Shown here piece by piece: positions 33,848-42,299 of a stretch of DNA of 64,000 bases (position 1 is its first letter; each line of letters starts with the position of its first letter). The notes under the pieces were generated by a model, which worked only from the letters and a program-made list of their open reading frames with translations, made no database searches and had not been told where the DNA came from. Both the position numbers and the translations under genes were made by a program. Where the stretch lies: positions 219,740 through 283,739 of the forward strand of contig NZ_BMTS01000014.1 of the NCBI RefSeq assembly GCF_014649795.1, read 5' to 3'. The stretch is from Streptomyces melanogenes. Lineage in GTDB: Bacteria > Actinomycetota > Actinomycetes > Streptomycetales > Streptomycetaceae.

Positions 33848-34708
33848 ATGACCGCCCAGATTCTCGATGGCAAGGCCACCGCCGCAGCGATCAAGTCCGA
33901 TCTGGCCGTCCGCGTGGCGGCCCTCAAGGAGAGGGGCATCCACCCCGGTCTCGGCACCGTCCTGGTCGGTGAGGACCCCGCCAGCCAGAAGTACGTGGCG
34001 GGCAAGCACCGCGACTGCGCCGAGGTGGGCATCGCCTCCATCCAGCGCGAACTGCCCGCCACCGCCACGCAGGAGGAGATCGAGGCGGTCGTCCGGGAGC
34101 TGAACGAGGACCCGGAGTGCACCGGCTACATCGTCCAACTCCCGCTCCCCAAGGGCATCGACGAGAACCGCATCCTGACGCTGATGGACCCGGCCAAGGA
34201 CGCGGACGGGCTGCACCCGACCAACCTGGGCCGACTGGTGCTCAACGAGCCGGGCCCGCTGCCCTGCACGCCGTACGGGATCATCCAGCTGCTGCGCAAG
34301 CACGGCGTGGAGATCAACGGCGCCGAGGTCGTGGTGATCGGCCGCGGTGTCACCATCGGGCGCCCGATGCCGCTGCTGCTGACCCGCCGCTCCGAGAACG
34401 CGACGGTGACGCAGTGCCACACCGGCACCCGCGACCTCGCCGCCCATCTGCGCCGGGCCGACATCATCGTGGCCGCCGCCGGGGTGCCGCACCTGGTCAA
34501 GCCCGAGGACGTCAAGCCGGGCGCGGCCGTCCTGGACGTCGGCGTCAGCCGCGACGAGAACGGCAAGATCCTCGGCGATGTGCACCCCGGGGTCACCGAG
34601 GTGGCGGGCTGGATCTCCCCGAACCCGGGCGGCGTCGGCCCGATGACCCGCGCCCAGCTGCTGGTGAACGTCGTGGAAGCGGCGGAGCGCGGCGTGGCCG
34701 CGAGCTGA
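33848..34708 (+). CDS. folD: Bifunctional methylene-THF dehydrogenase / methenyl-THF cyclohydrolase
   Basis: A 286-residue enzyme interconverting methylene- and 10-formyl-THF, supplying purN/purH just upstream. The catalytic Lys is in SQKYVAGKHRDCAEVGI. The DG motif is in DPAKDADGLHPTNLGRL, the NADP loop in VVIGRGVTIGRPM and the C-terminal signature in PNPGGVGPMTRAQLL. ATG 33848 is preferred, and an ATG three codons upstream is also in frame. Length is typical. DUF3017 follows 17 bp downstream in the same operon. Confidence 0.96.
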   Translation: MTAQILDGKATAAAIKSDLAVRVAALKERGIHPGLGTVLVGEDPASQKYVAGKHRDCAEVGIASIQRELPATATQEEIEAVVRELNEDPECTGYIVQLPLPKGIDENRILTLMDPAKDADGLHPTNLGRLVLNEPGPLPCTPYGIIQLLRKHGVEINGAEVVVIGRGVTIGRPMPLLLTRRSENATVTQCHTGTRDLAAHLRRADIIVAAAGVPHLVKPEDVKPGAAVLDVGVSRDENGKILGDVHPGVTEVAGWISPNPGGVGPMTRAQLLVNVVEAAERGVAAS

Positions 34709-34725
34709 CCGGAAGGGACCGAGGC

Positions 34726-35280
34726 ATGGACGCCGATACGAGTACGGGGGACGGCGGCACCGGTGGGGGAGACCCCGCGGAGCCGTCGTCGAGCGGCGTC
34801 CAGCCGTCCCCGGGGGCCGGTTCCCTGAACGGGGCCGGGCCCTCCGTGAACGGCCACGGCCCGGCCGTGGCCGCCGCCACCCCCGCCCCCCGCAAGGCCT
34901 CCCGACGCTTCCCCTCGGTCACGCGGGACACCGCGCGGCCCGAGGGCGGCGGGCGGGCGGCCTCCGGGGCCTCGCCCGCGCCCGCGCGCCAGTGGCCGCT
35001 GCTGACCGTGCTCGGGTCGACCGGGCTCGGGCTGCTGCTCGTCTCGGTGGACCTGTTCCGGGTCGGGCTGATCATCATCGGCCTGGCCCTGCTGGCGGGC
35101 GGCGTGCTGCGCTGGATGCTGCCGTCGGTGGGCATGCTCGCGGTGCGCTCCCGGTTCACCGACATCACCACGTACGGCGTGCTCGGCGTGCTGATCGTGC
35201 TGCTCGCGCTGGTGGCGCAGCCCCGGCCCTGGCTGGACATCCCGTTCCTGGAGGACGCGGTCCGGTTCACCGTGCGCTGA
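34726..35280 (+). CDS. DUF3017-like membrane protein
   Basis: A 184-residue protein. About 85 disordered Gly/Ser/Pro/Ala-rich residues are followed by three hydrophobic segments (WPLLTVLGSTGLGLLLVSVD, RVGLIIIGLALLAGGVL and TTYGVLGVLIVLLALVA). I recognise the DUF3017 type, regularly found directly after folD in actinobacteria. The ATG follows GGAAGGGACCGAGGC. The function is unknown, and conserved coupling with folD does not prove a role in folate metabolism. Confidence 0.85.
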   Translation: MDADTSTGDGGTGGGDPAEPSSSGVQPSPGAGSLNGAGPSVNGHGPAVAAATPAPRKASRRFPSVTRDTARPEGGGRAASGASPAPARQWPLLTVLGSTGLGLLLVSVDLFRVGLIIIGLALLAGGVLRWMLPSVGMLAVRSRFTDITTYGVLGVLIVLLALVAQPRPWLDIPFLEDAVRFTVR

Positions 35281-35632
35281 GCGGGGCGCGGGTGAACACC
35301 CGCGCGCCCCGGCGCGTACACCCGTACGTAAAACAGCACGGCGCCCGTCCTCTCCCCCGTGGGAAGACGGGCGCCGGCTGTCCCCCGTGGATGTAAGAGT
35401 CATGGACGCGCCAAGGCGGCTACAAGGGAAGCCGGAGGCCTGTGGCGCGGAGGTGACCGTTCCGCAACTGTGTGTGCGTCCGGCAACAGCCGCCCCCGGG
35501 CGGCGGGGGCCTTGGTGACGGCACCCCGCGCCGATGGGAGTATGGGGGCGGAACAGGGGCCAAGGGTGTGCCGGGGGCGGCACCGGTCTCGGGGGTACAT
35601 CGGGCACGTATGGGGGGACAAGGGGGAAGCAC
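35281..35632. other. 352-bp intergenic region with two hairpins
   Basis: No gene is supported. A first hairpin (35283-35310, arms with a 2-base bulge) directly follows the DUF3017 stop. A second has 10-bp perfect arms (35340-35349 with 35366-35375). Both are plausible terminators. The rest should contain the promoter of the HTH gene, whose consensus I cannot place. Confidence 0.6.
35283..35310 (+). terminator. Hairpin terminator after folD-DUF3017
   Basis: A GC-only stem around an AA loop begins 3 bp after the stop codon. A second hairpin at 35340-35375 may act as a backup. Confidence 0.65.
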
Positions 35633-36643
35633 ATGCCTCGCTGGAAGGCGCTGCCGGAGGAACTCGACCCGCAGGTGAGGGAGTTCGCGAGCCAGCTGCG
35701 CAGGCTGGTCGACCGCAGCGGACTGAGCCTGGCGGCGGTCGCCGACCGCACCGGCTACAGCAAGACATCGTGGGAGCGCTATCTGGGCGGGCGGCTGCTC
35801 GCGCCCAAGGGCGCGATCGTCGCGCTCGCCGAGGTCACCGGCACCAATCCCATCCATCTGACCACCATGTGGGAGCTCGCGGAGCGCGCCTGGAGCCGCG
35901 CCGAGATGCGCCACGACCTGACGATGGAGCAGATCCGGATATCCCAGGCGCGGGCGGCGCTCGGCGAGTTCGGCCCGGCCCCCGGGGGCGGCGGGCCGCA
36001 GGCCCCGGTGACCCAGCGCGCCGCCGAACCGCTGCCGACCGCGCCCCGGCCGTCCGGGCTCGGCGTCCCCTTGGCCGAGCCGGGCGCGGGCCGACGCATA
36101 CCGCCGCAGGGACCCGACCGGGGGCCGGGCGGAGGCGGCCCGGGGACCGGCGGGCGGCGCAGGCTGATGATGTTCGTGGCGGGCGTCGTCGGCGCCCTGC
36201 TCGTCATCGCCGCGGCCGTGCTGCTCACCGATCTGGGGGGCGGCGACGACAAGGCGGCCCCGAAGCCGTCGGTCACCCCCACCACCGCCGCGCCCTCGCT
36301 GCCCGCGGGCGTGAAGTGCGTGCGCGACAGCTGCACCGGGCAGGACCCGGAAGTGATGGGGTGCGGCGGCGCGTTCGCCAAGACCGTGGCGTCCGCGAAG
36401 ATCGGCGCCGCGCTGGTCCAGGTCCGCTACAGCCAGACCTGCCAGGCCGCCTGGGCCCGCATCCAGCAGGCCGCGCCCGGCGACAAGGTGACGATCAGCG
36501 CGGGCACCACGCCCGGCGGGTCCGGAACGGTGGACGCCGACAAGGAGGCGTACACCAAGATGCTCGCGGCGGACGGCCCCGGGTCGGCGAAGGCGTGCGC
36601 CACGCTCGTCTCCGGCAAGAAGGGCTGCACGGTACGGCAGTGA
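35633..36643 (+). CDS. Membrane-anchored XRE-type HTH protein with C-terminal DUF2690-like domain
   Basis: A 336-residue protein. Residues ~10-75 form a helix-turn-helix of the XRE type (LAAVADRTGYSKTSWERYLGG). A Pro/Gly-rich linker and one membrane segment (LMMFVAGVVGALLVIAAAVL, ~residues 180-200) follow, then an outer domain with four Cys (KCVRDSCTGQDPEVMGCGG and RYSQTCQAAWARI) of the type I recall as DUF2690. This layout suggests a transmembrane regulator sensing outside the cell and binding DNA inside, but no ligand is known. ATG 35633 is chosen with AGGGGGAAG just upstream. Confidence 0.88.
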   Translation: MPRWKALPEELDPQVREFASQLRRLVDRSGLSLAAVADRTGYSKTSWERYLGGRLLAPKGAIVALAEVTGTNPIHLTTMWELAERAWSRAEMRHDLTMEQIRISQARAALGEFGPAPGGGGPQAPVTQRAAEPLPTAPRPSGLGVPLAEPGAGRRIPPQGPDRGPGGGGPGTGGRRRLMMFVAGVVGALLVIAAAVLLTDLGGGDDKAAPKPSVTPTTAAPSLPAGVKCVRDSCTGQDPEVMGCGGAFAKTVASAKIGAALVQVRYSQTCQAAWARIQQAAPGDKVTISAGTTPGGSGTVDADKEAYTKMLAADGPGSAKACATLVSGKKGCTVRQ

Positions 36644-36721
36644 CCCGCCCGGAGGACGGGGTGAGGCGTCCCACAGGGGGGTGGGGGTTCGAGGTGGCCG
36701 GGGTCGGATAGCCTGACCGCT

Positions 36722-36810
36722 GGATATCTCTTCACGTCAAGATTCAGTTCGGGTTCCCCCTCGTGAGCCCGGGTGAGCACCGAGCCGGACCTTGACGTGA
36801 AGAGATAGCC
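36722..36810. promoter_or_regulatory. Paired near-palindromic operator upstream of mdh
   Basis: 17-bp perfect inverted arms (36725-36741 with 36791-36807) extend to 20 bp with one mismatch. Each arm contains CTTCACGTCAAG or its complement, which is itself a near-palindrome around ACGT. The region thus offers two equivalent regulator sites about 66 bp apart, ending 53 bp before the mdh ATG. Looping by one dimeric regulator or a large RNA hairpin are both possible. Confidence 0.75.
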
Positions 36811-36859
36811 GGAACTAGGGGCCACCCCCCATCACCTGCTGTTCTAAACGGAGATCGCC

Positions 36860-37849
36860 ATGACCCGCACTCCCGTGAATGTCACCGTCACCGGCGCGGC
36901 CGGACAGATCGGCTACGCGCTGCTCTTCCGTATCGCCTCCGGTCACCTGCTCGGCGCGGATGTGCCGGTCAACCTCCGTCTCCTGGAGATCCCGCAGGGC
37001 CTGAAGGCCGCCGAGGGCACCGCCATGGAGCTCGACGACTGCGCCTTCCCGCTGCTGCGCGGCATCGAGATCACCGACGACGCCAACAAGGCGTTCGACG
37101 GCGCGAACGTCGCCCTCCTGGTCGGCGCCCGCCCGCGCACCGCCGGCATGGAGCGCGGTGACCTGCTCTCCGCCAACGGCGGCATCTTCAAGCCGCAGGG
37201 CAAGGCCATCAACGACAACGCCGCGGACGACATCAAGGTCCTCGTCGTCGGCAACCCGGCCAACACCAACGCGCTCATCGCGCAGGCGTCGGCCCCGGAC
37301 ATCCCGGCCGAGCGCTTCACCGCGATGACCCGTCTGGACCACAACCGGGCGATCTCGCAGCTCGCGAAGAAGACCGGCGCGGCCGTCTCGGACATCAAGC
37401 GCCTGACGATCTGGGGCAACCACTCGGCCACCCAGTACCCGGACGTCTTCCACGCCGAGGTCGCCGGCAAGAACGCCGCCGAGCTCGTCAACGACGAGGC
37501 GTGGCTGGCCGACACCTTCATCCCGACCGTCGCCAAGCGCGGCGCCGCGATCATCGAGGCCCGTGGCGCGTCCTCGGCCGCCTCGGCCGCCAACGCCGCC
37601 ATCGACCACGTGTACACGTGGGTCAACGGCACCGCCGAGGGCGACTGGACCTCCATGGGCATCCCGTCGGACGGCTCCTACGGCGTCCCCGAGGGCCTCA
37701 TCTCCTCCTTCCCGGTCACGGTCAAGGACGGCAAGTACGAGATCGTCCAGGGCCTGGAGATCAACGACTTCTCGCGCGCCCGCATCGACGCGTCGGTGCA
37801 GGAGCTCGCGGAGGAGCGCGACGCGGTGCGCGCGCTCGGCCTCATCTGA
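36860..37849 (+). CDS. mdh: Malate dehydrogenase
   Basis: A 329-residue NAD-dependent malate dehydrogenase of the TCA cycle. It shows the NAD-binding loop TGAAGQIGYALL, mobile loop arginines in GARPRTAGMERGDLL, TRLDHNRAISQLA and the catalytic His in IWGNHSATQYPDV. Length is typical of the actinobacterial enzyme. The ATG lies 14 bp after the upstream TTCTAAACGG. The last codons and stop are tandemly duplicated just downstream. A U-tailed terminator follows. Confidence 0.97.
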   Translation: MTRTPVNVTVTGAAGQIGYALLFRIASGHLLGADVPVNLRLLEIPQGLKAAEGTAMELDDCAFPLLRGIEITDDANKAFDGANVALLVGARPRTAGMERGDLLSANGGIFKPQGKAINDNAADDIKVLVVGNPANTNALIAQASAPDIPAERFTAMTRLDHNRAISQLAKKTGAAVSDIKRLTIWGNHSATQYPDVFHAEVAGKNAAELVNDEAWLADTFIPTVAKRGAAIIEARGASSAASAANAAIDHVYTWVNGTAEGDWTSMGIPSDGSYGVPEGLISSFPVTVKDGKYEIVQGLEINDFSRARIDASVQELAEERDAVRALGLI

Positions 37850-37883
37850 GCCCGGCCTCATCTGAGCCCGGCCTGATTCGAGC
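37838..37883. repeat. 16-bp tandem repeats spanning the mdh stop codon
   Basis: GGCCTCATCTGAGCCC occurs at 37838-37853 and 37854-37869, with a decayed third copy at 37870-37883. The first copy contains the last codons and TGA of mdh, so the gene end was duplicated by slippage or a short tandem duplication. Confidence 0.95.
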
Positions 37884-37916
37884 ATCCGCTCGGACACAGC
37901 CGTAACGCTGTGAACG

Positions 37917-37961
37917 CCACCCCCGGCAGCCCCACCAGGCCGCCGGGGGTGGTCTTTTTGG
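37917..37961 (+). terminator. Rho-independent terminator of mdh
   Basis: 11-bp arms (37917-37927 with 37942-37952) are followed directly by TCTTTTTGG. It is the only hairpin in the window that I see with a classical U tract. Confidence 0.93.
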
Positions 37962-38056
37962 CGTACGACACGGAGAGTGCGCCTCCTCTACGCTGTGGCC
38001 TTCGTCACAGGCAACTCGCCTGTGCGCGTGGGGAGTTCGCCGCATCGGGGGGACCG

Positions 38057-39751
38057 TTGACGCAGACCTACCTGCCGCAGCCGCCGGGCCGTCCGGGGCC
38101 GGGCGGTCCGGCCGGTCCGAAGGCGCCCGGCGCGAGCGAGGCCACCCGGCTGCTGTGCGCCGGCGCGTATCTGGACGGGGCCTTCCGCGACGCCGTCATC
38201 GACGAGCTGTACGTCCACGAGGAGCGCATCGCCGCCCCCTCGCTCGGCATCGACGCGGCGCGCGTGCTCGCGCACGCCCTGCGCGCCCGGCGCCTGGAGC
38301 TCGGCTGGTCCGCCGCCATCGTGCTGCTGTGGATCGTGGCCGTCCCGCTCACCCAGTGGCTGATCCTGCTCTACGTCCCGGCGTTCCTGTTCTTCACCCT
38401 GGCGGGCTGGGTCCGGGGCCCGCTGGAGCGGCCGCTCTGGTACCGCAGGATCGCCGCCTGGTACGTGCGCTGGATCGGGTGGGGGTTCTACCTGTTCGCC
38501 CTGGTCGTCCTGTTCGGGCCCGCTATCGGGGGCGGTTCGGCGGGGCTCTCGGGGCTGCCCGGGCCCCTCGGCAATCGCCCCTCCGGCGACGAGCGCATCC
38601 AGGCCTGGTGCGCGCTCGTCCTGCCGCTGCTGCTCGCCTGGGCGGTCGCCATGCAGCGCGGTCAGTTCGCCAAGTCGCTCACCGAGGAGCTGTCCAGACC
38701 CCGGTTCCCGGCGCTGGAGGCCGACCCGGCCGAGGCGGCGGACGGCGTCCGCTTCCGGCGCCTGTCCCGCCGCATCCGCGCCGAGCAGCACGCGCCGCTG
38801 GTGCTCTACCGCGTCGCCAACCCGTTCTGCGGCGCCGGACGGCCGTACGAGCCGTGGTCGCTTTCCGTCGAGCTGCGGCCCGGCAAGGACCGCGAGCCCG
38901 AGCCGCTCGACAACAGCGCGATCCTGCGCCGGATCGTCCCGCTCCTGGAGGCGCTGCGCGTCCCCTCCCCGCACGGCTCGCCGGAGCTCGCCGACGCGGT
39001 CCGCGACCGGCTGCGGGACCTGGAGCTCGACGAGATCGTGTTCCTGCCGGTCGTCGGCCTGCCGACCCGCGCCGCCGCCCCGTACACCGCCCGCGCCTTC
39101 GAGGAGCACCGCGCGCACGCCATCGAGGAGGGCGGCGAGACCCGGCGGCACTTCCTGCGGATCCGGGTCGGCGGCTGGGGCGAGGAGATCGTCACCACCG
39201 TCTTCGTACGGGTCCACACGCAGGGCGGGATGCTGATGCTGGAGGTCGCCCCGCACGTGCTGCGCCCGGTGAAGCAGCTGTACCAGGACGCCGACCGGGT
39301 CGCCCACCGCTACCGGCACAACAACCGCTTCGGCAAGGCCGCCTGGGCGATGGGGCACACCCCGGCCGCCGCCGGGCGCGCGGTGCTCACGCTGTGGCGC
39401 GGGGCCGTGTCGCTGTGGCGGCTGGCCACCGGAGGGCACGGCAGGGCGCTGCCGGAGGGGCCGGTCCGGGCGGTGCGCGAGCTCGGCTCCGACAACGACG
39501 CCTCGCTCTTCCAGGAGATGGACGTCAGCCGTTATCTGAAGTCGATCCAGGACCGGGTGAACAACGGGGTGCGGCTCGCGCTCCAGGAGGCGGGCTGGGA
39601 GACGGACGAGTTCGTCCAGAAGATCGTCAACGTCGCCGAGGGGGCGACGTTCATCGAGACCGCCAAGGGAGCCATCGCCATCGGCAACCGCAACAAGGTG
39701 GTCAACCGCACGGAGAGAGCGGGAACGGGAGGCGGCCGTGGCGAAGGATGA
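38057..39751 (+). CDS. Four-helix membrane protein with C-terminal RHIM-like motif
   Basis: A 564-residue protein. The first ~80 residues are cytoplasmic (Pro/Gly-rich, then helical), and four membrane segments lie at about 83-100, 101-119, 140-157 and 184-199. A ~330-residue soluble domain of unknown fold follows. The last 25 residues contain IAIGNRNKVVN (residues 540-550), matching the pattern [IVM]x[IV]GxxNx[VLM] of RHIM and RHIM-like bacterial amyloid-signalling motifs. The TTG start (38057) is the only good in-frame start near GGGGGGACCG, and the upstream frame overlaps the mdh terminator. Its 3' end overlaps the next gene, whose product carries the same kind of motif, which suggests homotypic interaction. 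Confidence 0.82.
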   Translation: MTQTYLPQPPGRPGPGGPAGPKAPGASEATRLLCAGAYLDGAFRDAVIDELYVHEERIAAPSLGIDAARVLAHALRARRLELGWSAAIVLLWIVAVPLTQWLILLYVPAFLFFTLAGWVRGPLERPLWYRRIAAWYVRWIGWGFYLFALVVLFGPAIGGGSAGLSGLPGPLGNRPSGDERIQAWCALVLPLLLAWAVAMQRGQFAKSLTEELSRPRFPALEADPAEAADGVRFRRLSRRIRAEQHAPLVLYRVANPFCGAGRPYEPWSLSVELRPGKDREPEPLDNSAILRRIVPLLEALRVPSPHGSPELADAVRDRLRDLELDEIVFLPVVGLPTRAAAPYTARAFEEHRAHAIEEGGETRRHFLRIRVGGWGEEIVTTVFVRVHTQGGMLMLEVAPHVLRPVKQLYQDADRVAHRYRHNNRFGKAAWAMGHTPAAAGRAVLTLWRGAVSLWRLATGGHGRALPEGPVRAVRELGSDNDASLFQEMDVSRYLKSIQDRVNNGVRLALQEAGWETDEFVQKIVNVAEGATFIETAKGAIAIGNRNKVVNRTERAGTGGGRGEG

Positions 39752-40115
39752 CGGGCAGGGCAAGCGGCACAGCGGGATCAGCATCGGCAGTGTGGTGGGC
39801 GCGATGGCCATCGGCGACCACAACACCGTCACCAACCAGCAGGGCGGCACACCCGCCGACCCCGTCCAGGCCGAACTCCTCGAAGCGCTACGGGAGTTGC
39901 GCACCGACCTCGCCCGGGTCGTCGCGGGCGAGCGCACCCGGGCGCTGGACGGCGCGGCGGCCGACGCGGAGGCCGAGATCGCCTCGGCGGGCGCGGCGAG
40001 CCCGGGGCGCCTGGCCCGGCTGCGCCAGGCGCTCGCCGACGCGGAGGGCCTCACGGGCGTCCTCGCCTCGGCGGCCGCCGTGGGTCGGACGGTCGCCGCG
40101 CTCCTGGGCGGCTGA
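39738..40115 (+). CDS. Small coiled-coil protein with N-terminal RHIM-like motif
   Basis: A 125-residue protein without membrane segment. The GTG start has GGAGG five bases upstream and overlaps the preceding gene by 14 bp. A polar N terminus leads into MAIGDHNTVTN (residues 23-33), fitting the RHIM-like pattern and very similar to IAIGNRNKVVN at the end of the upstream protein. The rest is an Ala-rich helical, coiled-coil-like segment (VQAELLEALRELRTDLARVV, then LARLRQALADAEG) ending in a weakly hydrophobic stretch. It looks like an adaptor or effector that could be recruited by motif stacking to the membrane protein. The function is unproven. Confidence 0.82.
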   Translation: MAKDDGQGKRHSGISIGSVVGAMAIGDHNTVTNQQGGTPADPVQAELLEALRELRTDLARVVAGERTRALDGAAADAEAEIASAGAASPGRLARLRQALADAEGLTGVLASAAAVGRTVAALLGG

Positions 40116-40118
40116 GCC

Positions 40119-41117
40119 ATGAGCGCACGACGCGGTGGGGGCGCCCACTGGAACGACGAGACGCAGAGCTGGGAGCAGGGCGAACCCCAGCCGAGGGCTC
40201 CCCGGACGCCGGCTCCGCCCGCGGGCCCGCCCCCGTCGCCGCCGGTGTTCGGGGCGCCGCCGCCCGAGCCTCCGTACGTCGCGCCGCCCTGGCTGGGCCC
40301 GGGGGCGGGATCGGGGCCGTACCACGAGGCGGAGACCCAGGGGGCGTACGAGCTGCCGCGCGATCCGGCGCCCCCGCCCCCGTACGCGCCGCCGGTGGAC
40401 CCGGGGCGGCGCAGACAGCGGGCGATCGTCGCCGCGGTCGCGACCGCCGTCCTCGCGGGCGGGCTGGCGGGCGGCTGGCTGATGTGGGGCCGGGACGACG
40501 GCTCCGGGGGAGCGGCGCACGCCTCCTCGTCGGCATCGGTGCAGGGGAGCGACTCCGGGACACCGACGGACAGCGCGACGGACACGGAGACGGGCACCGC
40601 GACGGACACCCCCACCGACACGCCCGGCGAGTCGCCCACCGACAGCGGGTCGCCCGGCACGAGCACCGCCGCCGCCGTGCCCGACGGCTTCCGCCTGGTG
40701 GCGGACCCGCTCGGCTGGAGCGTCGCCGTACCGGCCACCTGGACCCGCACCGAGGAGCGCAGCAGCGCCCTCTACCGCTCGCCCGACCAGCGGTACCTGC
40801 TCCAGATGTTCCGCCTCACCGAACCCGGCATCACCCCGTACGAGGCCCTGCGCATCACCTCGCAGAACCTCGCCTCCAACCGGGGGTACGAGCAGATCTC
40901 GCTGCGCCGGATGGCCGAGGTCACCACCACGGACGCGGCCGAGCTGGTCTACGCGTACAACCGCACCGTCCAGAGCGACCGCATCCAGGGCATCGCCCGC
41001 TCCTTCGTCGCCGGGAACGGGGTGCCGTACACGGTGCTCGTGTACGGCCCCGACGAGGACTGGCCCGCCCAGCTCGGCGTCCTGAACAAGGTGCTCGGCA
41101 CGTTCACGCCGGACTGA
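40119..41117 (+). CDS. Single-span membrane protein with extracytoplasmic PsbP-like domain
   Basis: A 332-residue protein starting 3 bp after the previous stop. About 105 Pro/Gly-rich residues are cytoplasmic. One membrane segment (AIVAAVATAVLAGGLAGGWL) is followed by a Thr/Asp/Ser-rich spacer and a ~140-residue outer domain beginning GFRLVADPLGWSVAVPATW. That domain resembles those found at the outer end of many Streptomyces membrane proteins and kinases (PsbP/DUF1795-like, from memory). It probably shares the operon with the two RHIM-like genes. Its relation to them is unknown. It ends 16 bp from a convergent gene. Confidence 0.82.
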   Translation: MSARRGGGAHWNDETQSWEQGEPQPRAPRTPAPPAGPPPSPPVFGAPPPEPPYVAPPWLGPGAGSGPYHEAETQGAYELPRDPAPPPPYAPPVDPGRRRQRAIVAAVATAVLAGGLAGGWLMWGRDDGSGGAAHASSSASVQGSDSGTPTDSATDTETGTATDTPTDTPGESPTDSGSPGTSTAAAVPDGFRLVADPLGWSVAVPATWTRTEERSSALYRSPDQRYLLQMFRLTEPGITPYEALRITSQNLASNRGYEQISLRRMAEVTTTDAAELVYAYNRTVQSDRIQGIARSFVAGNGVPYTVLVYGPDEDWPAQLGVLNKVLGTFTPD

Positions 41118-41133
41118 GGGGTACGGCCCCGGC

Positions 41134-41862
41134 TCAGCCCGCGCGCAGCTGCTCCGCGATCTCCCGTACGGCCTTCATCGCGCGGCGCTGGAGGCCGGGG
41201 CCGAACGTGACGCGGGCGGCGCCCAGTTCGCCCAGGCGGCGCGGGGTCGGGCCGTCGGCCAGGGCGACCTGGTTGACCGGGGCCGGTACGGCGGCGGCGA
41301 TCTTCGGCAGGTGGTCGGCGGGCGCCCCGTACGGGTAGACGCAGTCGGCGCCCGCCGCCACGTACGCGCGCGCCCGCGCGATCGTCTCGTCCAGATCGGT
41401 GACGCCCTCGATGTACGTGTCCACGCGCGCGTTGATGAAGAGCCGGTTCCCGGCCTCCGCGCGCACCTCCGCCAGCCAGTCGGCGTGCCGCGCCGGGTCC
41501 TTGAGGGCGCCGTCGGCTGAGTCCTCCAGGTTGCAGCCGACCGCGCCGGTGTCGAGCAGCCGGGCCACCAGCTCCTTGGGGGCCAGGCCGTAGCCGCCCT
41601 CGACGTCCGCCGAGACGGGCACGGAGACGGCCCGGACGATCCGGGCGACCGCTGCGAACATCTCGTCGCCGGGCGTCTCGCCGTCCGCGTACCCCAGCGA
41701 GGCGGCGACCCCCGCGCTCGGCGTGGCGAGCGCCTCGAAGCCCGCCTCCTCGAAGGCCCGGGCGCTGCCCGCGTCCCACGGGCCGGGCAGGATCAGGGGG
41801 TCGCCCGGGGTGCGCCCGTGGTGCAGGGCGCGGAAGGAGGCGACGGGGGTCAGCTGTGCCAT
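41134..41862 (-). CDS. Isocitrate lyase / PEP mutase family protein
   Basis: A 242-residue TIM-barrel enzyme of the PEP mutase/isocitrate lyase superfamily. PGPWDAGSARAFEEAGFEAL is the typical start, followed by VPVSADVEGGYG (metal-binding Asp) and VGCNLEDSADGAL (Glu and Asp of the active site). The lyase Cys motif (KKCGH) is not seen, so it is not isocitrate lyase. It is of the oxaloacetate hydrolase/methylisocitrate-like or carboxyphosphonate mutase-like branch with unknown substrate. The ATG follows GGAGAG and lies 13 bp inside the end of the upstream AhpD-like gene, so the three leftward genes form one operon. Confidence 0.88.
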   Translation of the reverse strand: MAQLTPVASFRALHHGRTPGDPLILPGPWDAGSARAFEEAGFEALATPSAGVAASLGYADGETPGDEMFAAVARIVRAVSVPVSADVEGGYGLAPKELVARLLDTGAVGCNLEDSADGALKDPARHADWLAEVRAEAGNRLFINARVDTYIEGVTDLDETIARARAYVAAGADCVYPYGAPADHLPKIAAAVPAPVNQVALADGPTPRRLGELGAARVTFGPGLQRRAMKAVREIAEQLRAG

Positions 41863-42299
41863 TCGGTCTCTCCGGGTGCGGTGCGGCGGGCCACCATCAG
41901 CCGGTTCCAGCTGTTGATGGCGGTGATCGCGGCGATGAGATGGGCCAGTTGGGTCTCGTCGAAGTGCTTGGCCGCCTGCTCGTACAGCTCGTCGGGAACG
42001 AAACCGTCGGTCAGGACCGTTATGCCCTCGGTGAGGGCGAGGGCCGCACGCTCCCGCTCGCTGAAGCGGTCGCCCGCGTCGTGCCAGGCCGCGACGAGAT
42101 CGAGCCGTCCCTCGGTCTCGCCGTGGTCGCGCGCGAGGTCGAGGTGCATGTCGAGGCAGAAGGCGCAGTGGTTGAGCTGCGAGGCGCGGACCATGACCAG
42201 CTCCGTCAGGGTCGGGTCGAGCGCCTTCTTGGCCGCCGCGCTCACGCCCGCCAGCGCTCGGTAGACCTCCTGCGGAACCTGCCAGGCGCGGGCCGTCAC
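41850..42299 (-). CDS. AhpD-like carboxymuconolactone decarboxylase family protein, copy 2
   Basis: A 149-residue protein of the AhpD/carboxymuconolactone decarboxylase fold. The redox CXXC with its following His is in NHCAFCLDMHLDLA. It is paralogous to the gene directly upstream (shared ASQLNHCAFCLDMH, GITVLTDGFVPDE and HLIAAITAINSWNR). GTG 42299 overlaps the upstream stop (GTGA). Such proteins reduce peroxides or act with alkyl hydroperoxide systems, and the partner here is unknown. Confidence 0.9.
   Translation of the reverse strand: MTARAWQVPQEVYRALAGVSAAAKKALDPTLTELVMVRASQLNHCAFCLDMHLDLARDHGETEGRLDLVAAWHDAGDRFSERERAALALTEGITVLTDGFVPDELYEQAAKHFDETQLAHLIAAITAINSWNRLMVARRTAPGETEWHS

Noticed and set aside
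41134..41862. Isocitrate lyase
   Set aside because: The protein is half the usual length and lacks the KKCGH active-site motif. It belongs to a different branch of the superfamily.
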